From: Flavobacteriales bacterium
Lineage (GTDB): Bacteria; Bacteroidota; Bacteroidia; Flavobacteriales_F; PHOS-HE28
DNA: 35,297 nucleotides
Reading direction: 5' to 3'
Assembly (NCBI GenBank): GCA_016788485.1
Contig: JAEUSV010000121.1
Span: 1-35,297 of the forward strand
Below, piece after piece: positions 7,435 through 15,250 of the stretch (positions are counted from its first letter, which is position 1; each line of letters begins with the position of its first letter). The notes under the pieces are model-generated. The model saw only the letters and a program-made list of their open reading frames with translations. It was not told the origin of the DNA and did not search any database. The position numbers and the translations under genes are program-made.

Positions 7435-7464
7435 TTTGCGGGAGCGGAGCGTCGGTTATCTTGG
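7435..7464 (+). promoter_or_regulatory. Candidate Bacteroidota promoter (TTTG -33, TATCTTGG -7)
   Basis: TTTG at 7435-7438 and TATCTTGG at 7457-7464 are separated by 18 bases, matching the TTTG / TAnnTTTG promoter layout of Bacteroidota with one mismatch in the -7 box. It lies 21 bases before the start of the secreted T9SS protein at 7486. The rest of the 199-base gap (7287-7485) shows nothing recognisable. Confidence 0.55.
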
Positions 7465-7485
7465 ACCTCCTCGTCCCCGAAACCC

Positions 7486-9318
7486 ATGCGTTCACTCTGC
7501 ACTGTCCTCCTCTCCGCGCTCACGTTCGCCGCCAACGCCCAGCTCTCGGGCACGTACACCATCGGCGGCACAGCGCCGGATTATCCGACCGTCACCGATG
7601 CGGTGAGCGACCTGATGACCGTCGGTGTTGCGGGCAACGTCACCTTCAGCATCCGTCCAGGGACCTATGTCGGGCGCTATACACTGACCACTTTCCCGGG
7701 CCCTAACGTGTCCGTGGTGTTCCGGAGCGAGACGAACAATGCCGCGGATGTGGTGCTCCAGCACGCCGCGACCTCCGCCAGCGACAATCACATCTTCTCA
7801 GTGAGCGGTGTCAAGAGCGTGTTCTTCCAGGACCTCACGTTCCGCCCGCTCGGTGCCAGCTACTCCCGCGCGATCCATCTCTTCAACGATGCGGACCTGT
7901 TCCAGGTGATCGATTGCGCATTCGAGACCCCCGCCGGTGGCGCGGCGTCGGGTGGTGGTGATCGCGTCTTCATCCATTGCGACCAATCGTCCATCGGTAC
8001 CACGGACAATCCGGATGATGTGTTCATCGATGGTTGCTCCTTCCGCAACAACTACGGAGCGGTGGAACTCTCGTTCACGGGCCTGGGAGGTGCGCGCTCC
8101 CAAGGGCTCTACATCACGGATAACACCTTCATCGATCAGGTGGGCTTCGCTGTCCTGGTGAACGCGGCCGTGGGCCAGATCGGCGACAACACCATCAGCA
8201 CGACCGTTGGGGATTCCTACGTGGGGATCCGCGCGACCTATGTCGATGGTGGCTCCCAGTTCCGCAGGAACAGGGTCGAGGCGCGCTCATCCTCGCAGTG
8301 CACCGGAATGGAGATCTCGAACACGCAGCTCACGAACGGGAACATCATCAGCAACAACATGGTCTACGCATCGGGCTCCACAGGCGTGGTCGGCCTGCTG
8401 GTGTACAACCTATGGGGCATGAAGGTGCTGCACAACAGTGTCCTCGTCGCTTCCGGCGATGTGTCCACATCGTTCGCATTCCATCACCTGGGTGTCTTCG
8501 CCGACGGGCAGGACACCGAGGTGCGCAACAACATCTTTTCGAACGAGGCCGGTGGTCACGCCTACCGCCTCGACCTGTCCGGCAATATCCCGGTGGAGGA
8601 CCACAACTGCCTCTTCACCACCGGATCGGAGATCTCCTGGGTCGAAGGGGTGGCTTATGCCGCGCTCACCGACCATCAGACAGGGACGGGCCTGGGCGGA
8701 GATGACCAGGCGATCGACCCGGTGTTCCCGGTTCGGCCCGATCTGCACTTGAACCACTGCACCCTCGATGGCCGGGGGACCTACATCTGGTTCCTGGTGA
8801 CCGACATCGACGGGGATGTGCGCAACAACCCGAGCGCCGACATGGGGGCCGATGAGTTCACCTTCTCCCAGGGCGCGATCGTCACTTCCCTCGCGCTGGA
8901 TCCCTGGGACCTGCCCTATGATCTGGCAGCGCCCAATGGCGGCGGTCACACTTGGAGCACCGGTGAGTTCACCCAGACCATCTCCATCGGTTCCGGGGGT
9001 ACGTACGATTGCACCTACACCGACGTGAACGGCTGCAATTACACGGTCTCCTGGGTGGTCACTGTCTCACTGGCGACGGCTGTGCCCTTGCAGGAGCCGA
9101 CCGCCCCGGTGGTGTATCCGAACCCGGCACATGATGAGCTCCTCCTGGATGCGCCGGTGATGGGCGCGGAGCTGTTCGATGCTGCGGGCCGCCGCGTGGG
9201 GAACTGGTCGCGTACGGCACGTCTCGACGGCCTTGGCGGATTGCCGCGCGGATGTTATGCGCTCGCGATCATAGGCACGGACGGTACCACCTCGCGTCGC
9301 ACCATCATCCTGCACTGA
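7486..9318 (+). CDS. Secreted right-handed beta-helix protein with T9SS type A sorting domain
   Basis: A 610-residue exported protein. A signal peptide (MRSLCTVLLSALTFAANAQ) is followed by TYTIGGTAPDYPTVTDAVSDLM, a start typical of pectate-lyase-like beta-helix proteins of Bacteroidota. Residues about 60-450 consist of repeated short strands with N-rich turns (GLYITDNTFIDQVG, GNIISNNMVYASG, EVRNNIFSNEAG), the pattern of parallel beta-helix repeats, then ADMGADEF, a common end of this module. The C-terminus from residue 542 (VVYPNPAHDELLL) is a type A sorting domain for export and surface attachment by the type IX system. Catalytic residues are not evident, so it may be a carbohydrate-binding or adhesive surface protein. 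Start 7486 is chosen by the signal peptide. It is convergent with the fructosamine kinase gene (6-base gap). Confidence 0.87.
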   Translation: MRSLCTVLLSALTFAANAQLSGTYTIGGTAPDYPTVTDAVSDLMTVGVAGNVTFSIRPGTYVGRYTLTTFPGPNVSVVFRSETNNAADVVLQHAATSASDNHIFSVSGVKSVFFQDLTFRPLGASYSRAIHLFNDADLFQVIDCAFETPAGGAASGGGDRVFIHCDQSSIGTTDNPDDVFIDGCSFRNNYGAVELSFTGLGGARSQGLYITDNTFIDQVGFAVLVNAAVGQIGDNTISTTVGDSYVGIRATYVDGGSQFRRNRVEARSSSQCTGMEISNTQLTNGNIISNNMVYASGSTGVVGLLVYNLWGMKVLHNSVLVASGDVSTSFAFHHLGVFADGQDTEVRNNIFSNEAGGHAYRLDLSGNIPVEDHNCLFTTGSEISWVEGVAYAALTDHQTGTGLGGDDQAIDPVFPVRPDLHLNHCTLDGRGTYIWFLVTDIDGDVRNNPSADMGADEFTFSQGAIVTSLALDPWDLPYDLAAPNGGGHTWSTGEFTQTISIGSGGTYDCTYTDVNGCNYTVSWVVTVSLATAVPLQEPTAPVVYPNPAHDELLLDAPVMGAELFDAAGRRVGNWSRTARLDGLGGLPRGCYALAIIGTDGTTSRRTIILH

Positions 9319-9324
9319 CCCCCC

Positions 9325-10209
9325 TCAGGCATAGCGGCCCAGCGCGGTCCTCACCTGGGCCGCATAGCCCTCGCCGAAGAGGATGAGGTGGACGAGCAAT
9401 GGATACAGGTTGCACAGGTCCATGCGCTCTTCCCAACCGGGCTCCATCGGCCGTTCGTCCATGTAGGCCCCCAGGAAGGCGGGGTCGAAGCCGCCGAACA
9501 GCCGCGTCATGGCCACGTCCATTTCGCGGTGGCCGTAGTAAACGGCAGGGTCGATCAGCACGGGACCGCCGCTTGTGTCGCAGAGGACATTGCCGCTCCA
9601 CAGGTCGCCATGGAGCAAGGCCGGCGGTTCCTCGGGGAACAGCTCGCCCAGCCGGTTGAACAACCGTTCGAAGCGCTGCACCAGGCCACCCTCGACCCGG
9701 CGCTTGTCCCGCGCCAGCTTCAGCATGGGCTCGAGCCGGGCCTGGACAAGGAACTCCGGCCACGTGGCTGCGGGGGTGTTCACCTGGGTGAGGGTGCCGA
9801 TGTGGTTCGGTCGGTCGAGCCCGAAGGAGGATCCCTGATGACGGTGCAGCGCGGCCAAACCCCGGCCCAGCCGCTCCCAGGATCCCCGGTCCTTCGGTCC
9901 GGCATCGATGTGTTCCAGCAGGAGGTAGCTGTCGTCGTGGTCCTCTCCAAGGGCGAACACGTCGGGTGTCCGCAAGGTGCCGGTCGCCGCCAGGCGCATC
10001 AGGCCATCGGCCTCGGATGCGAACAGGGACGGGAAGCGGTCGGCGCTGTTCACCTTCACGAAGTAGCGCCCGCTGTCGGTGTCGAGCCGGTAGGCGTCGT
10101 TGATGCTACCTCCCCCCACCGGCACGTGCCGCTCGATGTCGACGGGGCGCTCCAGCCTCCGGCTCAACTGCTCAGAGAGCCGCTCGATCAGGGAGCCGGA
10201 GAGGGGCAT
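9325..10209 (-). CDS. Fructosamine kinase family protein
   Basis: A 294-residue cytoplasmic kinase related to fructosamine-3-kinase and aminoglycoside phosphotransferases. Lys52 (RYFVKVN) fits the ATP-binding lysine, HGDLWSGN at residues 200-207 gives catalytic Asp202 and metal-binding Asn207, and DPAVYYGHREMDVAM (from Asp220) is the diagnostic fructosamine kinase motif. Such enzymes phosphorylate ketosamines on glycated proteins or amines so that they decompose, repairing glycation. This fits the neighbouring carbonyl-handling genes (DJ-1, VOC, aldo/keto reductase), although it is a separate transcription unit. The start at 10209 is preceded by CATCTTTG only 4 bases upstream. Length is normal for the family. 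Confidence 0.93.
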   Translation of the reverse strand: MPLSGSLIERLSEQLSRRLERPVDIERHVPVGGGSINDAYRLDTDSGRYFVKVNSADRFPSLFASEADGLMRLAATGTLRTPDVFALGEDHDDSYLLLEHIDAGPKDRGSWERLGRGLAALHRHQGSSFGLDRPNHIGTLTQVNTPAATWPEFLVQARLEPMLKLARDKRRVEGGLVQRFERLFNRLGELFPEEPPALLHGDLWSGNVLCDTSGGPVLIDPAVYYGHREMDVAMTRLFGGFDPAFLGAYMDERPMEPGWEERMDLCNLYPLLVHLILFGEGYAAQVRTALGRYA

Positions 10210-10213
10210 GGGC

Positions 10214-10221
10214 CAAAGATG
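10214..10221 (-). promoter_or_regulatory. Candidate -7 box (CATCTTTG) 4 bases before the fructosamine kinase start
   Basis: On the minus strand CATCTTTG is followed by GCCC and the ATG at 10209. It differs from TAnnTTTG at one base and would yield a leaderless transcript if functional. Confidence 0.4.
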
Positions 10222-10245
10222 AGGGTGTTGGATCGAGGAAATTCC

Positions 10246-10253
10246 TACATTTG
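10246..10253 (+). promoter_or_regulatory. Candidate -7 box (TACATTTG) of the tRNA-Ala gene
   Basis: A perfect TAnnTTTG match 29 bases before the tRNA 5' end. A TTG at 10228-10230 lies 15 bases upstream, a short spacer, so the -33 element is doubtful. Confidence 0.55.
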
Positions 10254-10282
10254 CCGTCCCGCTGCAAAGCGGGTGACATTTT

Positions 10283-10358
<76 letters not shown>

Positions 10359-10360
10359 GA

Positions 10361-10385
10361 AAGGGCGGTCCGAAAGGCCGCCCTT
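10361..10385 (+). terminator. Hairpin terminator after tRNA-Ala
   Basis: Stem AAGGGCGG / CCGCCCTT enclosing TCCGAAAGG, five bases after the tRNA end. There is no long T-run. The inner sequence GGTCCGAAAGG is shared with the hairpin at 22525-22554. Confidence 0.7.
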
Positions 10386-10439
10386 CATCATTGAGGTCCA
10401 TCATGTGCCCGGGTGCTCGGGTTCGCCGATCTTGCCGCC

Positions 10440-11249
10440 ATGGAAGGCCCCACTTACCGCATCCTGCACCCGACCGACCTCACCACAGCCAGCCACGCCG
10501 CCTTTGTGCATGCGCTGCGGCTGGCCCTTGCCAAACGTGCCAAGATCACCCTGCTCCATGCATCTGATGGCGATGAGGCACCGGAGTGGGGCGAGTTCCC
10601 AGGGGTGCGCGAGACCCTGCACCAGTGGGGCCTGCTGCCTGCGGAAGCGCATCACCGTGATGTGGCCGGGCTGGGCATCGCCGTGCGCAAGCTGATCTCC
10701 TCGTTCAGCGACCCGGTCGAGGCCTGCCTGTCGCACCTGGCGGACCATCCGGCCGACCTGATCGTGCTGGCGCATGGTACCGGCAGGCCCGTGGGCACGG
10801 TCTCCACGCCGCTGTCGCGCCGGTCGGGCCTGCCCACCTTGTTCCTGCCAGCGGGCAGCAAGGGCTTTGTGGAGGCGCTCACGGGCAAGGTGCGCCTGGC
10901 AAGGGTACTGCTGCCGGTGGCGAGCTCGCCCAGCCCCGAGGGGGCCGTCGCGCAACTGGCCGAACTGCTCTCCGCGCTGGAAGTGGAGGCGGAGATCACC
11001 GTGCTGCACGTGGGGGAGGGCGATGTACTTCCGTCCCTGACCCTTCCTGAGGGGAAAGGCCTGCGCTGGGTCACGCGCACCCTGCAGGGCGAGGTGATCC
11101 CGACCCTGGTGGCCGCTTCCCAGGGCCATGACCTCGTGGTGATGCCCACCGACGGCCGCAGCGGACTGGTGGAGATGCTGCGCGGCAGCCACACGGAGCG
11201 GGTGCTTCGAAGCGTGCGCTGCCCGTTGCTGGCCCTGCCGGTTCAGTGA
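10440..11249 (+). CDS. Universal stress protein with two UspA domains
   Basis: A 269-residue protein with two tandem UspA-like alpha/beta domains (about 1-145 and 150-269). The first starts YRILHPTDLTTASHAAFVHAL and contains ADLIVLAHGTG; the second starts RVLLPVASSPSPEGAVAQL and ends HDLVVMPTDGRSG..EMLRGSHTERVLRSVRCPLLALPV, the typical Usp C-terminal motif. Single or tandem Usp proteins bind nucleotides and support survival in stress or growth arrest; the exact role is not visible. Start 10440 gives the usual N-terminus. Its last 7 bases overlap the 3' end of the convergent HD-PPK1 gene, so the two transcripts are antisense at their tails. A GATCTTG box lies 5 bases upstream of the ATG. Confidence 0.85.
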   Translation: MEGPTYRILHPTDLTTASHAAFVHALRLALAKRAKITLLHASDGDEAPEWGEFPGVRETLHQWGLLPAEAHHRDVAGLGIAVRKLISSFSDPVEACLSHLADHPADLIVLAHGTGRPVGTVSTPLSRRSGLPTLFLPAGSKGFVEALTGKVRLARVLLPVASSPSPEGAVAQLAELLSALEVEAEITVLHVGEGDVLPSLTLPEGKGLRWVTRTLQGEVIPTLVAASQGHDLVVMPTDGRSGLVEMLRGSHTERVLRSVRCPLLALPVQ

Positions 11250-13912
11250 GCCGCCTTCCGGCGCAGGTAGGCATGGAAGGCGGTCTGCGCCTGCACATTC
11301 CGCGCCCCGTTGCGGTGCTTACGGTACGCGTTGGCCAGCTTGGGCCCCAGGATACGCGCCTTCACATTGTCGTTCCATTGGACCTCCAGCATGTGAAGCA
11401 CCTCCTGTTTCAGCGCAGGGTCGTGCACAGGGAAGGCCACCTCCACCCGGCGGTCCATGTTGCGCTCCATCCAGTCGGCGCTGGAGAGCATCACCAGGGG
11501 CGCGCCGTTGTTGTGGAACACGAACGCACGCGTGTGCTCAAGGTAGCGGTCCACGATGCTGATGGCCTCGATGTTGGCGCTCACGCCCGGCACGCCGGCC
11601 TGCAGGCAGCAGATGCCACGGACGATGAGGCGGACCTTCACGCCCGCCCGTGAGGCATCGTAGAGCTTGGCGATCAGCCCCTGGTCCTCCAGGCTGTTGA
11701 GCTTCAACATGATCGACGCGGGGCGGCCCTGCAGGGCATGGGCGATCTCCCGGTCCACAAGGTCCTCCATGCCGCTGCGCAGGCCCGTGGGCGCCAGCAG
11801 CAACTGGCGCACGGCCGGTCGGTGCTTGCGGTCGCGCAGGTGTGCGAACACCTCGGCCACTTCTTCGGTGAGCCTGGGCTCAGCCGTGAGAAGCCCGGTG
11901 TCGGTGTAGATGCGCGAGGTGCGCTCGTTGAAGTTGCCCGTGCCCAGGTAGGCGTATCGGCGCATCGCGCGGCCCTCTTTCCGTTCGATGAGGAAGAGCT
12001 TGCAGTGCACCTTGAGGTGCTCGTAGCTGTATACCACTCGGGCACCTGCGCGCTCCAGCGCCTCGCCCCAGAACAGGTTGCTGCGTTCGTCGAAGCGCGC
12101 CTGCACCTCCACGAACACGAACACCTCCTTGCCGCGCTTCGCGGCCTCGACCAGGGCCTCGCAGATGCGTGAGCCTTCCGCCACGCGGTACAGGGTGAAG
12201 GCGATGCGGCGCACCTGCGGATCACGAGCGGCGCGCTCCACGAGCCGCACCAGCAGGTCGAAGTCGTGATAGGGGAAGTGGAGCATCACGTCCTGCCGGC
12301 GGATGGTGCCGAAGGGGTCGCGCGCGGGATCGAGCACTGGGTGGGGCAGGGCGCGGAGCGGCTTGTCGCGCAGGTCGACATGGCCTTTCACCGGCAGCTT
12401 CATCATGTCGCTGAAGTGGTGGTAGCGCCCCCCGGGCACCAGCTCCTGCTTCTTCAGGCCGAGCAGTTCGCGCAGGCCGCGCATCATGGACCGGGGCATG
12501 GCGCTGTCGTACAGGAAGCGCGCCGGCACGCCCGTCTGGCGTTTGCGCAGGCTGCGCCGCACCTTCTCCGCCATGCTCCCGGCGAACTCCTCGTCCAGGT
12601 AGAGGTCCGCATCGCGCGAAAGCTTGATCGCATGGCAGGCCGTGAGCTTGTAGCCGGTGAAGAGCTCGGGAAGGCCCAGGCGCATCGCGTCCTCCAGGAA
12701 GAGGATGTCGGTGCGGCCCGCAGGGGAGGGCAGCAGCAGGAAGCGACCGACCTCCTCGGAAGGAACGTTCACCAGGACGAGCTTCTCGCGGCCGCGGTCC
12801 TTCTCGCGCAGGCGGCAGGCCAGATAGAGCTTGCGGTCCTCGATGAAGGGTGCGTTGCCCTCGCGTACGGCCGCCGTCACCAGCAAGGGGCGCACCCGTT
12901 CGCGGAAGTGGACCAGGGCGGCTTCACGCTGGCGCGCATCGAGCCGTTGTTCGTCCAGGATGCGGATGCCATGGCGGGCAAGCGCGGGCAGCAGCTTGCC
13001 GCGGTACAGCTTGCCGAACTGCTGTTGCTGGGCAAGGGCCCTTCGGTTGATGCGCTCCACCCGCTTGGCCGGTGTCACCTGCAGGGCGCCGCGGTCAAGC
13101 TTGCCCAGCTTCACCAGGCTTTGCAGGGCCGCCACGCGCACGCGGTAGAACTCGTCCAGGTTGCTGGAGTAGATCGCGAGGAACTTGATGCGCTCCAGCA
13201 GCGGCACGCGGTCGTCCTTGGCCTCCTGCAGCACGCGGTCGTTGAACGACAGCCAGCTCAGGTCGCGGTCGACATACGGGTAGACCGGGGTCTTCGGCGA
13301 ACGCAGCCGTTCCTTGGGGAGCGCCGTGCGTTCACGCAGCCGCTCCAGGTTGATGGTCTTCTGAGCCCCGAAACGATCGCGGGCGAAAGCGGTATGGAAG
13401 CGATGATGCTCGAGGTAGTTGAGGTTCTCCCGGGCCCAGGCGCGCTTCTCCTGCACCTTGCCCGTCACCGCTTCCAGCTCGCGGCGCAGCAGCTCGCTGC
13501 GATGATCGAAATCGGCCTGGCCGGCCTTCGCCGAGTCGGCATCACGCAGCACACGCTCGGCCCTGGTGCGCGGCCGGGCCTTGAGCTCGGTGGCCATGAT
13601 CAGCTGCGCCACACGGCGGACCAGCGTGTCGGGAGCGTTGTTGGCGCGCAGGAAGGCCGTGGCGATGCGCACGCTCTCCGCCTCGTGGCCCTTGTGCTTG
13701 ATGGCATATCCCGTGTCGTGGAAGAGGGCCGCGAGCTCCACGGCGGCCAGCTCCCCTGCGGAAAGCCCCGACGCGCGGCCGATGGTCACGGCGGTGCGCG
13801 TCACCGTAAGGGTGTGCTCCAGGTCGTGGAAGAGCAGATGGCGGCCGATGTGCCGTGCGAAGTGCCGGCGAACGTGGAGCTCGGCCTTCTCCACCAACAA
13901 CGCCATGTCCAT
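11243..13912 (-). CDS. ppk1: Polyphosphate kinase 1 with N-terminal HD phosphohydrolase domain
   Basis: An 889-residue fusion, about 200 residues longer than ordinary PPK1. Residues 1-195 form an HD-type metal-dependent phosphohydrolase: HDLEH (29-33), LFHDTGY with His65-Asp66, a second-shell HEAES (76-80) and LRDAD (Asp124/Asp126), ending ARDRFGAQKTINLERL. From residue 210 (YPYVDRDLSWLSFNDRVLQEA) the PPK1 chain is complete, with the autophosphorylated histidine His636 (LKVHCKLFLIER), the second active-site histidine His793 (LEHTRAFVFHN) and YLGTGNFNERTSRIYTDTGLLT. PPK1 polymerises the ATP terminal phosphate into polyphosphate reversibly. The HD part resembles the HD module found with Pycsar-type TM effectors in Bacteroidota, which is recollection. 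Start 13912 or 13906. It is divergent from the SiaB-like gene across 61 bases. Confidence 0.93.
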   Translation of the reverse strand: MDMALLVEKAELHVRRHFARHIGRHLLFHDLEHTLTVTRTAVTIGRASGLSAGELAAVELAALFHDTGYAIKHKGHEAESVRIATAFLRANNAPDTLVRRVAQLIMATELKARPRTRAERVLRDADSAKAGQADFDHRSELLRRELEAVTGKVQEKRAWARENLNYLEHHRFHTAFARDRFGAQKTINLERLRERTALPKERLRSPKTPVYPYVDRDLSWLSFNDRVLQEAKDDRVPLLERIKFLAIYSSNLDEFYRVRVAALQSLVKLGKLDRGALQVTPAKRVERINRRALAQQQQFGKLYRGKLLPALARHGIRILDEQRLDARQREAALVHFRERVRPLLVTAAVREGNAPFIEDRKLYLACRLREKDRGREKLVLVNVPSEEVGRFLLLPSPAGRTDILFLEDAMRLGLPELFTGYKLTACHAIKLSRDADLYLDEEFAGSMAEKVRRSLRKRQTGVPARFLYDSAMPRSMMRGLRELLGLKKQELVPGGRYHHFSDMMKLPVKGHVDLRDKPLRALPHPVLDPARDPFGTIRRQDVMLHFPYHDFDLLVRLVERAARDPQVRRIAFTLYRVAEGSRICEALVEAAKRGKEVFVFVEVQARFDERSNLFWGEALERAGARVVYSYEHLKVHCKLFLIERKEGRAMRRYAYLGTGNFNERTSRIYTDTGLLTAEPRLTEEVAEVFAHLRDRKHRPAVRQLLLAPTGLRSGMEDLVDREIAHALQGRPASIMLKLNSLEDQGLIAKLYDASRAGVKVRLIVRGICCLQAGVPGVSANIEAISIVDRYLEHTRAFVFHNNGAPLVMLSSADWMERNMDRRVEVAFPVHDPALKQEVLHMLEVQWNDNVKARILGPKLANAYRKHRNGARNVQAQTAFHAYLRRKAAH

Positions 13913-13919
13913 GCGGCGG

Positions 13920-13927
13920 GGAAGTTA
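13920..13927 (-). promoter_or_regulatory. Candidate -7 box (TAACTTCC) 7 bases before the HD-PPK1 start
   Basis: On the minus strand TAACTTCC stands 7 bases upstream of the ATG at 13912. It matches TAnnTTTG at six... positions only loosely (TA, TT kept), so it is weak; support comes from similar boxes before other starts here. Confidence 0.3.
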
Positions 13928-13952
13928 CACCTTGGCCCTGTGGGAGCCCGGC

Positions 13953-13960
13953 TATCTTTG
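13953..13960 (+). promoter_or_regulatory. Candidate -7 box (TATCTTTG) of the SiaB-like gene
   Basis: A perfect TAnnTTTG match, 13 bases before the ATG at 13974, inside the 61-base divergent region shared with HD-PPK1. Confidence 0.55.
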
Positions 13961-13973
13961 GCCGATACCGACC

Positions 13974-15032
13974 ATGGAGCCCGGGATCGCATATGCCCTG
14001 TACAAGGGCCTGGCCGGTGATGACATCTGCTTCGCCTATTCCGGTGCGTTCAACGACGGGCACACCGGCCGGCTGATCGACCTGGGCGAGGCGGTGATGG
14101 AAGAGGCGGGTGCGGCGCGGAACGTGCGGCAGCGCCTCGCCTACGTGATGGTCGAGGCCTACCAGAACATCGTCCGCCATCGTGCACCGTTGCCACCCGC
14201 GATCGCGCTGGGTGCCGGGCGCAGCCTGTTCATGCTGCGCAGCAGGCCGGCGGCACAGCAGGTGATGGCGGTGAACCCCGTGGTGCGCTCCGAGGTGCCC
14301 CGCCTGGAACAGGCCTTGTCGGACCTGGTCGGGCTGGATCCCGCCGGATTGAAGCAGCGCTTCCTGCAGAAGTTGAGCCAGGAGGGCATGAGCGCGCGCG
14401 GAGGCGCCGGGCTCGGTCTCATCGAGATGGCCCGCCGGAGCGGCAATGAGCTCGCGCACCGCATTATCGGGCTTGGGGAGGACCATGTGCTCTTCCAGCT
14501 GCTCGTCGAGTTCGGCGACCGCAAGGAGATGGCGGATGGGCTCGAGCTGTGCGCCGTGCTCCACGGCACCTTCTGCCAGCAGCGACTGCTCTTCGTGCAC
14601 AAAGGACCGCAACGCGCCGATGTGAACGACGCGCTCGTTCAACTGGTGGAGCACGACATCGATGGGGTCGGGACGCGTGCGCCGGAGCTGAAGCGGGCCC
14701 TCCTCGGGGGCATGGACGTGCTGCATCGCCTATCCGGCGGACGCGCGGGCATCACGGTGATGGGCATGCGCGATGGCGGTGCCGAACTTGCCGTGGGCGT
14801 ATGGCTGGACCGGTCATCGGCCGACCTGCACGAGGCGATGGTATCGGAGATCGCCTCGCTGGACCTTTCGGGCATCACCGCCAGGTACCGTCGCCTGGTG
14901 GTGGGCGGAGAAGGTCCGCACGGACTGGAACTGGCCCTTGTGGAACTGGCCAGACTGGCCAGCGCGCCACTGGCATGGCACATGCAGGAGGAGGCCGGTG
15001 GCGTGTTCTGCACCCTGGTGATCGAGGTCTGA
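13974..15032 (+). CDS. SiaB-like (DUF6272) protein kinase-type protein with degenerate tandem copy
   Basis: A 352-residue protein. Residues 1-180 match SiaB-type proteins (DUF6272, GHKL-like ATPase fold): ICFAYSGAFNDGHTGRLIDLGEAV, then VMVEAYQNIVRH with Glu61 and Asn65 as the N-box equivalent, and ARGGAGLGLIEMARRSG (from 141) as the glycine-rich lid. SiaB-family kinases act on STAS-type switch proteins in partner-switching pathways. Residues 185-352 repeat the same layout (LLFVHKGPQRADVND, LLGGMDVLHRL, GGEGPHGLELALVELARLAS, then FCTLVIEV), but the Asn65 position is valine, so the second copy looks inactive. Start 13974 follows a clear -7 box; longer in-frame extension runs through the divergent gene and is rejected. 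No STAS or phosphatase partner lies nearby. Confidence 0.78.
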   Translation: MEPGIAYALYKGLAGDDICFAYSGAFNDGHTGRLIDLGEAVMEEAGAARNVRQRLAYVMVEAYQNIVRHRAPLPPAIALGAGRSLFMLRSRPAAQQVMAVNPVVRSEVPRLEQALSDLVGLDPAGLKQRFLQKLSQEGMSARGGAGLGLIEMARRSGNELAHRIIGLGEDHVLFQLLVEFGDRKEMADGLELCAVLHGTFCQQRLLFVHKGPQRADVNDALVQLVEHDIDGVGTRAPELKRALLGGMDVLHRLSGGRAGITVMGMRDGGAELAVGVWLDRSSADLHEAMVSEIASLDLSGITARYRRLVVGGEGPHGLELALVELARLASAPLAWHMQEEAGGVFCTLVIEV

Positions 15033-15124
15033 GCCCTCAGGCCCCCAAGAATGGGCGGGCAAGTTGCGGGTGGTCGGGCAACGATCGGTGGTCACGGCGC
15101 GTTCACCGTACAACCTGCAAGCAC

Positions 15125-15241
15125 ATGGCCCAGTTGATGCTCTCCCTCACCGGCGCGATGGACCGGTTCGAACGGTGGTTCGACCGACGATTCGGTTGGT
15201 TCTTCACGAACGGCATGAAGCACCGTTCCGCCGGGCGCTGA
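15125..15241 (+). CDS. Possible 38-residue small protein
   Basis: A short ORF encoding a 38-residue peptide rich in aromatic and basic residues, with the core RFERWFDRRFGWFFTNGMK. It fills the gap between the SiaB-like gene and the convergent aldehyde dehydrogenase, ending 9 bases from the latter's stop. The amphipathic aromatic stretch suggests membrane-surface association, and I have an impression of similar short C-termini in Bacteroidota small proteins, without certainty. There is no clear ribosome binding site or -7 box; the frame is open far upstream, as is common in GC-rich DNA. It could be spurious. Confidence 0.4.
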   Translation: MAQLMLSLTGAMDRFERWFDRRFGWFFTNGMKHRSAGR

Positions 15242-15250
15242 ACGCCGCGG

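Noticed and set aside
12266..14020. 584-codon open frame on the plus strand opposite HD-PPK1
   Set aside because: Shadow of a GC-rich gene; ends without domains and conflicts with conserved PPK1 motifs on the other strand.
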